A stretch of DNA of 64,000 bases from Pseudomonadota bacterium (GCA_023457435.1 JAEWLS010000015.1:1-64000), one strand, 5' to 3'. Shown: positions 33,096 to 44,330, numbered from the stretch's first letter. Made by a program: numbers and translations. Notes: a model not told the origin generated them from the sequence alone.

Positions 33096-34610
33096 ATGGC
33101 GTTGCAGCGCTCGCACTCGGCGGACAAGATCATTGTGGACCGCACCAAGGCGCATCGCAACAGCGACGTGGCCAAGGCCGTGCGCCGCACGCGCGATCGT
33201 CTGTCGCAGCGCGAGGGCATACCGGACTTCGACCGCGAACTGTTGAAGCTCCACGCCAGGGCAATCATCAACAGCGCGGTGGCCATCCCCGCTCTGGTGG
33301 TGCTGATCGGCGCTATCGGCCTGCTTGCGGGCATGAGCGGCGACATCCTGCTGTGGGCGCTCATCACGGTCACCTGCTATGCCGGACTGGCCTACATCGC
33401 CAAGCGTGCGAACGAAGCCGACACGGCCGAAATCGACCCGGCGGCGCTGCGAAAGAAGTTTCTGGTCGGGCATTTCATCAGCGGTCTCGGCTGGGCCTAC
33501 TTCGCGATCATCGATTGCCAGACATGCGGTGTCGATCATCTCGGAGTCATCAAGGCAGTCGTGGTGCTTCTTGCCATCGCGGCAACGGCGCTCATCGCTT
33601 CCGCGTTGCGGGGCGCGCTGATCGTCACGTTCACGCTTCCCGTCGCCGTGTTCGCCGGATGGGCGGTCAGGACCTGGGAGCCGGCCGAGGCGATCATGGC
33701 GGCTCTCCTGGTCGCGTCGCTGCCATTCTTCACCTACGTCGCCGGGCACCTGCACCAGTCGGCGCTGATGCTGCTCTCGTTTCGCACCGAGAAGGATGCG
33801 CTGATAGCCGAACTCGAAACGGCGAAGTCGATGTCCGACGAAGCGCGGCGGCGCGCGGAAGAGGCGAACCTTGCCAAGTCGCGCTTCCTTGCATCGATGA
33901 GCCATGAGCTTCGCACCCCGCTCAACGCGATCCTTGGCTTCTCGGAGGTCATGGGCAACGAGGTGCTCGGGCCGATGGAGAACCTGACCTACCGCGAATA
34001 TGCGCAGGACATCCATGCGTCGGGCCAGCATCTGCTCAATCTGATCAACGAGATTCTCGACCTCTCTCGCATCGAAGCGGGCCGATACCAGCTCAACGAG
34101 GAGCCGCTGCACCTCGGCGATGTCGTCGAGGAATGCTGCCGCCTGATGGAGTTGCGCGCCCGCAAGAAGGACATACGCATCATCCAGCAGTTCGAGCCGC
34201 GCATGCCGCGCCTGTTCTCCGACGAACGGTCGCTACGCCAGATCGCGCTCAACCTCATGTCGAACGCGATCAAGTTCGCTCCGACGGGCGGCGAGGTCCG
34301 CATTCGCGTGGGCTGGACGGCGGGCGGCGGCCAGTACATCTCGGTGCGCGACAACGGACCGGGCATTCCCGAAGAAGAAATTCCGATTGTCTTGTCCGCC
34401 TTCGGCCAGGGATCGATCGCCATCAAGAACGCCGAGCAGGGCACCGGGCTCGGTCTGCCGATCGTTCAGGGGCTGGTCGAGCTGCACGGCGGCGAGTTCC
34501 GCCTGATCTCCAAGCTGCGCGAGGGGACCGAGGCGGTCGCGATGTTCCCCCGCTCCCGGGTCATGGAAGCGCTGCCGGCCATGCCGACCGAACAGCGCGG
34601 CGCGGCCTAG
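33096..34610 (+). CDS. Membrane sensor histidine kinase, PleC/DivJ/PdhS-like
   Basis: The 504-residue kinase has a cytoplasmic N-terminus, about six hydrophobic segments between residues 57 and 225, a short coiled coil (SDEARRRAEEANLAKSRFL), the phosphoacceptor box MSHELRTPLNAILGFSEVMG with His 270, and the ATP-binding N, G1 and G2 boxes (NLMSNAIKFAP, DNGPGIPEEE, GTGLGLPIVQGL). The HisKA sequence resembles the DivK-controlling kinases of Rhizobiales, but no PAS domain is present. No response regulator is adjacent. It could act in cell-cycle or development signalling; that is inferred. Confidence 0.9.
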   Translation: MALQRSHSADKIIVDRTKAHRNSDVAKAVRRTRDRLSQREGIPDFDRELLKLHARAIINSAVAIPALVVLIGAIGLLAGMSGDILLWALITVTCYAGLAYIAKRANEADTAEIDPAALRKKFLVGHFISGLGWAYFAIIDCQTCGVDHLGVIKAVVVLLAIAATALIASALRGALIVTFTLPVAVFAGWAVRTWEPAEAIMAALLVASLPFFTYVAGHLHQSALMLLSFRTEKDALIAELETAKSMSDEARRRAEEANLAKSRFLASMSHELRTPLNAILGFSEVMGNEVLGPMENLTYREYAQDIHASGQHLLNLINEILDLSRIEAGRYQLNEEPLHLGDVVEECCRLMELRARKKDIRIIQQFEPRMPRLFSDERSLRQIALNLMSNAIKFAPTGGEVRIRVGWTAGGGQYISVRDNGPGIPEEEIPIVLSAFGQGSIAIKNAEQGTGLGLPIVQGLVELHGGEFRLISKLREGTEAVAMFPRSRVMEALPAMPTEQRGAA

Positions 34611-34629
34611 ACCGCTTACAGGCCCGAAC

Positions 34630-35586
34630 TTATACGGCTTGGCGGCGTGACTTCAGAAACTCGGCTGCCCCGGCGTGCAGCAGGGCTGCTGCCTTGACGA
34701 TGCCTGCGGCGACGGCGCCCCCGCTTCCATCGCTGCCCGACAGCCCCAGATGCATCAACGGCGCGAGGCCGAGCGCCTCGGCGGCGCGGTCAGTCCCATC
34801 GTCCGCACCGGCGTCACCCACCATGCAATGCGAAAGGCCGTCCGGCGCCAGCGCCTGGACCACGCTCGCCGCGGCAAGCGCGGCAGCGCCATCGAGGATC
34901 ACCGGTACGCGCTCCATGCGGGCCGCCACGATCGCGCCCACCAGCGCCGCCGTCTCGCGACCGCCGAGGCGACGCAGGATCTCAAGCGGATCCGACACAT
35001 GGCCGCGATGGACTTCCAAGACGCTTGCCGTCGCCAGCGAGACGTTCCGGCCGAGCTCGGGACGAAGCGCGGCGGATACTGCTTCCGCGGAGATGCGCCC
35101 CGCCTCCCCGCCAAATCCTGAAAGAACGAGCAGGTCGATGCCGCCCGCCACCGCCTCCATGCCGAACGCCACGGTCGCCGCGCAGCCCTTCTCGTCGAAC
35201 GCCGGCTCGACGCTGATATCCTCCGTCGGAACGTCGAGTGCGAGGTCGAAGATCTTCAGGCCGAGGTCGCCCGCGATGCAGGCCTGGTTGACCGCGCTGC
35301 CACCGGCTGCGCAGCGGTCAACGAAAGCCTGCACTTCGGCCGTCGCGCCCGCACCGCCCAGCCCGTGCGTGCCGGCGAACAGGGCAACGACCGGGCGGAG
35401 AACGCGTGGCGGCCGGCCTGTGGTCCCAGCCAGCCACTCGGCCACGCCGGCGAGCTTGCCGATGCTCCCTGCGGCCTTCGCGTAATCCTCGGATATCTCG
35501 GCCGCCCGGCGCGCCGCCGCGGCGTCGCGTGCCGGAAGCTGACGCGCGAGGCTGCGCAGATCGTCGAAAGGCAGGCCGGAAACCAT
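34630..35586 (-). CDS. cobT: Nicotinate-nucleotide-dimethylbenzimidazole phosphoribosyltransferase
   Basis: The 318-residue enzyme activates dimethylbenzimidazole for the lower loop of cobalamin. Visible features are the N-terminal MVSGLPFDDLRSLARQLP, VALFAGTHGLGG, and the C-terminal substrate region with GFGGEAGRISAEAV, ILDGAAALAAA and HLGLSGSDGSGGAVA. ATG 35586 has the family-like start; the frame open upstream is not conserved. It is divergent from the DUF1289 gene, and I found no cobalamin riboswitch in the 109-bp gap. Confidence 0.94.
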   Translation of the reverse strand: MVSGLPFDDLRSLARQLPARDAAAARRAAEISEDYAKAAGSIGKLAGVAEWLAGTTGRPPRVLRPVVALFAGTHGLGGAGATAEVQAFVDRCAAGGSAVNQACIAGDLGLKIFDLALDVPTEDISVEPAFDEKGCAATVAFGMEAVAGGIDLLVLSGFGGEAGRISAEAVSAALRPELGRNVSLATASVLEVHRGHVSDPLEILRRLGGRETAALVGAIVAARMERVPVILDGAAALAAASVVQALAPDGLSHCMVGDAGADDGTDRAAEALGLAPLMHLGLSGSDGSGGAVAAGIVKAAALLHAGAAEFLKSRRQAV

Positions 35587-35695
35587 GTATGCTCCATACT
35601 TGGAGCCGTGGCATAAAGCGCTGCGGCGCCAGCGACAACCGCCTGCTTGCATTCGGCGGCGCGGCGCGCCATCTCAGACGCGAACAGGGTCCCCG

Positions 35696-35923
35696 ATGAT
35701 CGAATCCCCCTGCATCCTCGTCTGCTCCATCGACCTCAAGACCGGATACTGCTTCGGCTGCGGTCGCACGCGTGACGAAATCTCCGACTGGATCGCCATG
35801 TCGCCTCAGCGGCGGCGGGACATCATGTCCGAGCTGCCCTCACGTCTCGAGACGGTCGAGCGCAAACCGCGTCGGGAGACGCGGCGCGCCCGGATGGCAC
35901 GAGAGCGTTCCCTGGGCTCATGA
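35696..35923 (+). CDS. DUF1289 domain protein
   Basis: The 75-residue protein is a DUF1289 member: SPCILVCSIDLKTGYCFGCGRTRDEISDWIAMSPQRRRDIM, with four conserved cysteines that probably bind a metal or Fe-S cluster, and a basic C-terminal tail (RKPRRETRRARMARER). Function is unknown. Its stop codon overlaps the start of the next small membrane-protein gene (ATGA), so the two are cotranscribed. The cobT-DUF1289 neighbourhood is common in Rhizobiales. Confidence 0.9.
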   Translation: MIESPCILVCSIDLKTGYCFGCGRTRDEISDWIAMSPQRRRDIMSELPSRLETVERKPRRETRRARMARERSLGS

Positions 35924-36189
35924 ACCGGGCGCTTCCGATCGTAGCGGTGCTGCTCGCCGCGCTCGTGGCGACGGCATATTTGCTCGGCGACGGCGGCCTG
36001 GATGGCGACCGGATCGCCAGGCTTGTCTATCTGGGCGCCATCCTTACCGTCGTCGCGGCCGGCGTTTTCGGCTCGGGCATCGGCCTCAGCCAGGGATTGC
36101 GCAACGCTGCCATCTGGCTGGCGATCGTCCTGATCCTTGCCGCTGCCTACCAGTATCGCGACGCGTTGGGCTTTGGCGGTATCGGCTAG
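35920..36189 (+). CDS. Small membrane protein, possible truncated aspartic-protease anchor
   Basis: The 89-residue product has three hydrophobic helices (PIVAVLLAALVATAYLL, RLVYLGAILTVVAAGVFG, AAIWLAIVLILAAAYQY). The pattern RLVYLGA...RNAAIWLAI...AAYQYRD resembles the N-terminal membrane part of the TIGR02281-type clan AA aspartic proteases that follow DUF1289 genes in related genomes. The protease domain with its DTGA motif is absent: the frame stops at 36189 and the convergent TauE gene begins there. It may be a naturally short form or a truncated gene. Confidence 0.7.
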   Translation: MNRALPIVAVLLAALVATAYLLGDGGLDGDRIARLVYLGAILTVVAAGVFGSGIGLSQGLRNAAIWLAIVLILAAAYQYRDALGFGGIG

Positions 36190-37022
36190 CCCCAGACCAG
36201 GCTGAGTGTGAATCGGGCGGCGACGAAAAGGCAGAAAAGCCCGAACCAGACTTCGAGCTGCCGCTTCGACAGTGAGTGCGCCAGGCGCACGCCGAACGGC
36301 GTCATGAAGATCGCGATGGGGATCACGAGCGCCACTGCGATCCAGTTGATGTAGCCGGTCGACAGCACCGGCAGCCTCTCATCGCCCCATCCTGCCCAGA
36401 TGTAGCCGATCGTGCCCGGTATCGAGATGATCACGCCGACCCCCGAAGAGGTGGCCACCGCCTGGTGGATCGGACGTCCGTAGAGCGTCATGAAGGTGTT
36501 GTTGAGGATGCCGCCGCCGATCCCCATGAGGGTGGAGAGGTATCCGATCAGCGTGCCTACTGCGAAGCGCGCCGGGTTTCCCGGTACATCGTCGCCGAGC
36601 CGCCAGCTCTGGCGGTTGAACAGCATGCGCAGGCCGAAAAGCAGGATCACCCCGGCGAAGACGGCGCGCAGGCCGAAGCTGGTGATCGACGCCGCCGTCA
36701 GCGACGCGAGGATCACTCCTAGCGTCAGCGAGGGGACGAAGGTTCTGAGCAGCGCGACATCGACCACTCCGCGCGCATAGTGGCTGCGGAACGAACTGAT
36801 CGATGTCGGGATGATGATGGCGAGCGAGCTGCCGACGGAAACGTGCATCCGCACCGCCTCGTCGACGCCGAGGATCCCGAATATCTGGTAGAAGACCGGC
36901 ACCAGGACGGCGCCGCCGCCGATGCCGAGCATGCCCGCGAGCAGCCCGGAAACCACGCCCGCGCCTGCGATCGCCAGCGCGAAGACGGCTAATTCCGAAA
37001 GCGGGAGGTCGGCGATCTGCAT
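36186..37022 (-). CDS. TauE/SafE family sulfite/anion exporter
   Basis: The 278-residue protein has eight hydrophobic segments and the two TauE repeats, each with the GxxGIGGGxxxxP signature (GMLGIGGGAVLVPVFYQ; LMGIGGGILNNTFMTLYG). It probably moves organosulfur anions or sulfite across the inner membrane. ATG 37022 was chosen; the frame upstream overlaps dusA without homology. The dusA gene is 4 bp upstream on the same strand. Confidence 0.92.
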   Translation of the reverse strand: MQIADLPLSELAVFALAIAGAGVVSGLLAGMLGIGGGAVLVPVFYQIFGILGVDEAVRMHVSVGSSLAIIIPTSISSFRSHYARGVVDVALLRTFVPSLTLGVILASLTAASITSFGLRAVFAGVILLFGLRMLFNRQSWRLGDDVPGNPARFAVGTLIGYLSTLMGIGGGILNNTFMTLYGRPIHQAVATSSGVGVIISIPGTIGYIWAGWGDERLPVLSTGYINWIAVALVIPIAIFMTPFGVRLAHSLSKRQLEVWFGLFCLFVAARFTLSLVWG

Positions 37023-37026
37023 CCGT

Positions 37027-38046
37027 CTACGCAGCGTTGCGCCGAGCGACTTCGGCGAAGGCCCGGGCGATGACCTCCGGCCCTGCTCCGGGCCGCGTCG
37101 CTTCCGTCGACAGGATCTGCCGGTAGCGGCGGGCCCCAACAAGACGATGGTGCAACCCCACCATATGCCGCGTCACCTGCCCCAGGCGGCCGCCGGCCGC
37201 GATGTGGCGCGCGGCATAGTCCTGCATGGCTTGCGACACTGTATCCCAGTCGATGGTGAGGCTTTCACCGAACACTGCTGCATCGACCTCGGCGAGGATA
37301 GACGGGTTATGGTAGGCCGCGCGCCCGAGCATCACGCCATCGACATGGTTCAGGTGCTCGCGCGTCGCCTCGACGGTCGCGATGCCGCCGTTGATGCCGA
37401 TGAACCGGCCGGGCAATCGCTGCTTGAGCCGGTAAACGCGACCATAGTCGAGCGGCGGAATCTCGCGGTTCTCCTTAGGGCTGAGCCCCTCGAGCCAGGC
37501 CTTGCGCGCGTGGACCCAGAGCGCATCGGCGTCGGCGGCGAATACTGCATCGGCAACGGCGTCGAGCGCGGTCTCGATGTCCTGTTCGTCGACGCCAAGC
37601 CGGCATTTGACTGTCACCGGGATGTCAACCGCTGCCTTCATCGCTGCAACGCAATCGGCAACCAGCGCCGGGGTTCGCATCAGACACGCACCGAAGGTGC
37701 CGGACTGAACCCGATCGGACGGGCAGCCGACGTTGAGATTGATTTCGTCGTAACCGTAGCTGGCGCCGATCCGCGCAGCCTCGGCAAGCTTTGTCGGTTC
37801 GGATCCTCCAAGTTGCAGCGCCACGGGATGTTCGACCGGATCGAATCCGAGCAACCGGTCCCGCGGACCATGGATGACGGCGTCGGCGACGACCATCTCG
37901 GTATAGAGCAACGCGTGGGGCGTGAGCAGCCGGTGGAGATAACGGCAGTGGCGATCCGTCCAGTCCATCATCGGCGCTACGGCGACGACCGGAGCCGCGA
38001 AATAGCGGCCGGGTCGTGCGTGCTGGTCTTGTGCAGGTGGGTTCAC
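37027..38046 (-). CDS. dusA: tRNA-dihydrouridine(20/20a) synthase
   Basis: The 339-residue flavoenzyme reduces uridines 20/20a in the D loop of tRNA. It has the FMN-barrel start VAVAPMMDWTDRHCRYLHRLL, the catalytic segment NLNVGCPSDRVQSGTFGACLM with the proton-donor cysteine, VTVKCRLGVDEQD, and the DusA-specific GINGGIATVEATREHL and DGVMLGRAAYHNP. Start could also be the internal hydrophobic ATG-free region, but the first ATG fits. TauE is downstream by 4 bp. Confidence 0.95.
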   Translation of the reverse strand: MNPPAQDQHARPGRYFAAPVVAVAPMMDWTDRHCRYLHRLLTPHALLYTEMVVADAVIHGPRDRLLGFDPVEHPVALQLGGSEPTKLAEAARIGASYGYDEINLNVGCPSDRVQSGTFGACLMRTPALVADCVAAMKAAVDIPVTVKCRLGVDEQDIETALDAVADAVFAADADALWVHARKAWLEGLSPKENREIPPLDYGRVYRLKQRLPGRFIGINGGIATVEATREHLNHVDGVMLGRAAYHNPSILAEVDAAVFGESLTIDWDTVSQAMQDYAARHIAAGGRLGQVTRHMVGLHHRLVGARRYRQILSTEATRPGAGPEVIARAFAEVARRNAA

Positions 38047-38090
38047 CGGCCGTCTCTAGCGGCGGTGCGCTAGCGAGGCAAGTTCGCGGG

Positions 38091-39083
38091 TCAGACGCCC
38101 CAGCGAAGGGCCGCGGTGTGCACCGGCGCGTCCCAAAGCGCGGCACTATCGTCGTCGAGCTTCGTCAGCGTGATCGATGCACCGGCCATGTCGAGCGAGG
38201 TGCAGTAATTGCCGACAAGCGAGCGGACGATCTCCAGTCCGCGCCTCTCGGCGGCACGGCGCGCAGCATTATACATGAGGTAGAGCTCCAGCATGGGAGT
38301 GCCGCCCATGCCGCTGACCAGCAACAGATGCCTGTCGCCTTTTGACGGCGCTATGGAATCGCAGATCGCGGCGACGATAGTTTCGGCGATCTCGTCGGCA
38401 GGCGCCAGCGGCACACGGCGTCGGCCCGGCTCGCCGTGGATGCCGACGCCGAGCTCCATCTCTCCCTCGCCGATATCGAAAGTCGGCCGCCCGGCGGCCG
38501 GTACGGTGCACGACGTTAGTGCCACGCCCATCGTGCCTGACGCGGCGTTGACGCGTTCTGCGAGGGCGTGACACGCTTCGAGCGTAGCGCCGCGCTCCGC
38601 CGCGGCTCCGACGATCTTCTCGACGATTACGGTGGCCGCGACGCCGCGCCGACCCTGCGAATGGAGCGAGCTTTCGACCGCCACATCGTCGTTGGTCAGC
38701 GCGGTCATCGAGCGCCCGCCATACATCTCGGCTGCCATCTCGAAGTTCATGATGTCGCCGGCGTAGTTCTTGACCAGCCACAGCACGCCCGCGCCGGTGT
38801 CCACGGCCTCCGCAGCCGCCAACATCTGATCAGGCGTCGGCGAAGTGAATACCTGGCCGGGACAGGCCGCGTCGAGCATGCCAGTGCCGACGAAGCCGGC
38901 GTGCATCGGCTCGTGGCCGGAACCACCGCCCGAGATCAGTGCAACCTTGCCGGGCCCACCCTTGCTGCGCCGAGCGACGAATTTCGGATCGAACGAAACC
39001 GTCACGAGGTCAGCGTGGGCGGCCGCGAAGCCTGCGAGACTTTCGTCGAGCACGTCTCCGACGCGATTGATGAGTTTCTTCAC
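38091..39083 (-). CDS. dhaK: Dihydroxyacetone kinase-type subunit DhaK
   Basis: The 330-residue substrate-binding subunit starts with GTG 39083, which overlaps the stop of dhaL. Motifs: SGGGSGHEPMHAGFVGTGMLDAACPGQVF near the N-terminus and GVGIHGEPGRRR with the histidine that binds the carbonyl substrate covalently. It pairs with DhaL, which binds ADP or ATP. No DhaM (PTS phosphocarrier) is nearby, so the phosphate donor and the true substrate (dihydroxyacetone or another ketose) are open. Confidence 0.93.
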   Translation of the reverse strand: MKKLINRVGDVLDESLAGFAAAHADLVTVSFDPKFVARRSKGGPGKVALISGGGSGHEPMHAGFVGTGMLDAACPGQVFTSPTPDQMLAAAEAVDTGAGVLWLVKNYAGDIMNFEMAAEMYGGRSMTALTNDDVAVESSLHSQGRRGVAATVIVEKIVGAAAERGATLEACHALAERVNAASGTMGVALTSCTVPAAGRPTFDIGEGEMELGVGIHGEPGRRRVPLAPADEIAETIVAAICDSIAPSKGDRHLLLVSGMGGTPMLELYLMYNAARRAAERRGLEIVRSLVGNYCTSLDMAGASITLTKLDDDSAALWDAPVHTAALRWGV

Positions 39084-39721
39084 AGCGTGCCTCCCTCGCT
39101 GCCCAGCGCCGCGCAGATTGCGGCGATCATCACGAAGCACGACATCGCGCCTGGGTCTATGTGGCCGACCGCACGCTCGCCCAGAAACGCGGCGCGCCCC
39201 TTGGCGGCACGCATGTCGCGAGTTGAGAGCATGCCTTGCTCGGCGGCGGCGGCGACACGCGCCAGCGTCTCGGCACGGTCCGCGCCAGCCGCGGCACACT
39301 CAGAGAGGGTGCGGGAGACCGGAATGAGCACGTCGACCATCGTCTTGTCGCCGAGCCCGGCGCCGCCGCGCTTGACGATCGCTGCGACGCCGTCCGCGAC
39401 GAGCGCGGCGACGACCTGCGGCGTCCATTCGTCGTCGACGCCCGGCGTTCGCGACGCAGCGAGGAAGAAACTCGACGTCAACGGGCCGGACGCGCCGCCG
39501 ATCGTGGTCATCAGCTTCATGGCGATGGCCTTCAGGGCGACGCTCGCCGGCGCGTCGGCGACGTCTGCGGCCAGCGCCAGAACCGTCTCGGCGCCGCGTT
39601 TCATGTTGTGGAAATGGTCGCCGTCGCCGATGGCGCGATCGAGACCCTCGATGCGGTCTTCGGCGGCAATGAGCGCCGCCGCCGCGACGCGCGCCGAAGC
39701 GATCAATCGTGCCGTCGACAT
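39080..39721 (-). CDS. dhaL: Dihydroxyacetone kinase-type subunit DhaL
   Basis: The 213-residue nucleotide-binding subunit has the DhaL signatures: LDRAIGDGDHFHNMKRGAETVL with the Mg-binding Asp residues, TTIGGASGPLTSSFFL and AAKGRAAFLGERAVGHIDPGAMS. The gene precedes dhaK with a GTGA overlap, so both subunits are translated together. It lies 36 bp downstream of alaS on the same strand. Confidence 0.94.
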   Translation of the reverse strand: MSTARLIASARVAAAALIAAEDRIEGLDRAIGDGDHFHNMKRGAETVLALAADVADAPASVALKAIAMKLMTTIGGASGPLTSSFFLAASRTPGVDDEWTPQVVAALVADGVAAIVKRGGAGLGDKTMVDVLIPVSRTLSECAAAGADRAETLARVAAAAEQGMLSTRDMRAAKGRAAFLGERAVGHIDPGAMSCFVMIAAICAALGSEGGTL

Positions 39722-39756
39722 CGGAGACCTCCCTTCCCCGGGGCCGTCGCCTGCGA

Positions 39757-42417
<2,661 letters not shown>

Positions 42418-42540
42418 ATTCCGCCTTCCGCCACCGCGCGGCCGCCGCCCGGCAACATACGTATCGTGCTGCTGAATACCCGTGAAAACGGGCATGGAAA
42501 ACGGCTTGTAGCGGCGGGCCGTGCACCTGTCCAGAAACGC

Positions 42541-42570
42541 AAAGACCGCCGGGGGAAGCCGGCGGTCTTT
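42541..42570. terminator. Intrinsic terminator after recA
   Basis: AAAGACCGCCGG and its complement CCGGCGGTCTTT form a 12-bp stem around a 6-base centre; on the minus strand it ends with the T-run TCTTT. It lies 23 bp after the recA stop and 120 bp before alaS. The rest of the gap (42418-42540) has a small CCCGT/ACGGG hairpin near 42479 and no gene. Confidence 0.85.
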
Positions 42571-42592
42571 GAAATCAGAAGCGATGCGGCAG

Positions 42593-43675
42593 CTACATGC
42601 CGGCGGCGTCGTCGAGGTCCCCCGGGCCGCCATCGTCGAGGAACTTCTCGGCGATCAGCCCGGCATTCTGGCGCAGCGACGTCTCGATCTCGCGGGCAAG
42701 CTCCGGATTGTCGCGGAGGAACGCCTTGGAATTCTCGCGTCCCTGGCCGAGGCGCTGCGAATTGTACGAGAACCACGCACCCGATTTCTCGACCACACCC
42801 GCCTTGACGCCAAGATCGATGAGCTCGCCGGTCTTGGACACGCCTTCGCCGTACATGATGTCGAACTCAACCTGCTTGAACGGCGGCGCGAGCTTGTTCT
42901 TCACGACCTTGACGCGAGTCTGGTTGCCGACAACCTCGTCGCGATCCTTCACCGCGCCGATGCGGCGGATGTCGAGGCGAACCGACGCGTAGAACTTGAG
43001 CGCGTTGCCGCCCGTCGTCGTTTCCGGCGAACCGTACATGACGCCGATCTTCATGCGGATCTGATTGATGAAGATGACCATGCAGTTGGAGCGGGAAATG
43101 GAGGCGGTCAGCTTGCGCAGCGCCTGGCTCATCAAGCGAGCCTGAAGGCCGGGCAGCGACTCGCCCATCTCGCCCTCGATCTCGGCGCGCGGAACCAGTG
43201 CTGCGACGGAGTCGACAACCAGCACGTCGATCGCACCGGAACGCACCAGCGTGTCGCAGATTTCGAGCGCCTGCTCGCCGGTGTCCGGCTGCGAGATCAG
43301 GAGGTTCTCAAGATCGACGCCGAGTTTGCGCGCGTAGACCGGATCAAGCGCGTGCTCCGCGTCAACGAAGGCACAGATGCCGCCCTTCTTCTGAGCTTCG
43401 GCGACCGTGTGCAGAGCGAGGGTCGTCTTGCCCGAGCTTTCCGGACCGTAGATCTCGACGATGCGGCCTTTCGGCAACCCGCCGACGCCAAGAGCGATGT
43501 CCAGGCCGAGAGACCCGGTCGACACCGTCTCTATCTCGATCACCTGCTCGTTCTTGCCGAGCCGCATGATCGAGCCCTTGCCGAACGCGCGCTCGATCTG
43601 GGAGAGCGCGGCGTCCAGCGCCTTGGACTTGTCCACCGATCCATCCTCTACAAGACGCAATGAGTTCTGAGCCAT
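42593..43675 (-). CDS. recA: Recombinase RecA
   Basis: The 360-residue recombinase forms filaments on single-stranded DNA and triggers LexA self-cleavage. Walker A GPESSGKTT, Walker B VLVVDSVAALVP, the L1/L2 DNA-binding loops with GNALKFYASVRLDIRR and the N-terminal MAQNSLRLVEDGS are standard. The frame is open 54 codons further upstream, but this is leader DNA. The promoter region (see 43731-43813) has a TTGACA -35 and two degenerate SOS boxes. Confidence 0.98.
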   Translation of the reverse strand: MAQNSLRLVEDGSVDKSKALDAALSQIERAFGKGSIMRLGKNEQVIEIETVSTGSLGLDIALGVGGLPKGRIVEIYGPESSGKTTLALHTVAEAQKKGGICAFVDAEHALDPVYARKLGVDLENLLISQPDTGEQALEICDTLVRSGAIDVLVVDSVAALVPRAEIEGEMGESLPGLQARLMSQALRKLTASISRSNCMVIFINQIRMKIGVMYGSPETTTGGNALKFYASVRLDIRRIGAVKDRDEVVGNQTRVKVVKNKLAPPFKQVEFDIMYGEGVSKTGELIDLGVKAGVVEKSGAWFSYNSQRLGQGRENSKAFLRDNPELAREIETSLRQNAGLIAEKFLDDGGPGDLDDAAGM

Positions 43676-43730
43676 GACATCACACCCCTTGGTCGTCAAC
43701 GCGCCGGGATTCTCCAGCGACTGGAGCGTT

Positions 43731-43813
43731 TTGTATCCTTTTTGTTCTATTTTTGTCAACAGTTCTAAGTAATTGAAACTGCTGGTCTCTGTCGATCTGT
43801 TCTTTTTTTGTAC
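43731..43813 (-). promoter_or_regulatory. recA promoter with degenerate SOS boxes
   Basis: On the minus strand TTGACA (43754-43759) is a perfect -35, with a -10 of GATACA/TACAAA type near 43731-43737. The -35 overlaps TGAC-N7-GAAC (43744-43758), a two-mismatch version of the alphaproteobacterial SOS box GAAC-N7-GAAC. A better match, GTAC-N7-GAAC (43799-43813), lies upstream. LexA control of recA is expected; which box is used cannot be read from here. Confidence 0.5.
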
Positions 43814-43883
43814 GCGCGTGGCCGCCTCCGTGTTCACTACAGGCCTCTACAAGCGCGGCGTCGCGAATCGCCCCGGTCGCGAA

Positions 43884-43901
43884 TTGACTTTTACGTAAGC
43901 G
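43884..43901. promoter_or_regulatory. LiuR-type operator
   Basis: TTGACTTTTACGTAAGCG contains the palindromic core TTACGTAA (43891-43898) and closely resembles the TTTACGTAAACG-type sites described for LiuR, the MerR-family repressor of branched-chain amino-acid and acyl-CoA catabolism. It lies 39 bp before the start of the MerR-like gene, in keeping with autoregulation. Confidence 0.55.
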
Positions 43902-43940
43902 CCATGCCAGTTAGCGGCTGCGGAACGCGGAGCAGCGCGA

Positions 43941-44327
43941 TTGCGGGAATACTATTCGATCACCGAGTTGACGCGAGAGTTCGAAATCTCGACGCGGACG
44001 CTGCGCTTCTATGAGGACGAAGGGCTGATACAGCCGGTCCGCCGCGGACGCACGCGGCTCTTCCGCCCGTCGGACCGCCACCTCGTGCGTCAGATCATGC
44101 GCGGCCGGCGCCTCGGCTTCTCGATCAACGAGATCCGGGAGATCATCCAGATGTATCGCGAGCCGCCCGGCGAGGTCGGCCAGCTGAACCTGATGATGAA
44201 GCGCATTCAGGAGAAGCGCGAGATGCTGCGGCAGCGTCGCCGCGATCTCGAGGAGACGCTGGCCGAACTCGACAGCGCCGAGGAAGCCTGCGTCGAGCGG
44301 CTGGCCGAGCTCGGCGTGAATACCTGA
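43941..44327 (+). CDS. MerR family regulator, LiuR-like
   Basis: The 128-residue protein begins with TTG 43941 (no ATG is available before the helix-turn-helix). It has the MerR fold YYSITELTREFEISTRTLRFYEDEGLIQPVRRGRTRLFRPSDRHLVRQIMRGRRLGFSINEIREIIQMY and a coiled-coil dimer helix (QEKREMLRQRRRDLEETLAEL). The RGRRLGFSINEIREII segment and the C-terminal EEACVERL match LiuR-type regulators of leucine and acyl-CoA degradation. A LiuR-like site lies in its promoter; no acyl-CoA gene is adjacent here, so its targets lie elsewhere. Confidence 0.85.
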   Translation: MREYYSITELTREFEISTRTLRFYEDEGLIQPVRRGRTRLFRPSDRHLVRQIMRGRRLGFSINEIREIIQMYREPPGEVGQLNLMMKRIQEKREMLRQRRRDLEETLAELDSAEEACVERLAELGVNT

Positions 44328-44330
44328 CGC

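Noticed and set aside
35587..35695. Cobalamin riboswitch before cobT
   Set aside because: The 109-bp gap is too short and lacks the B12-box.
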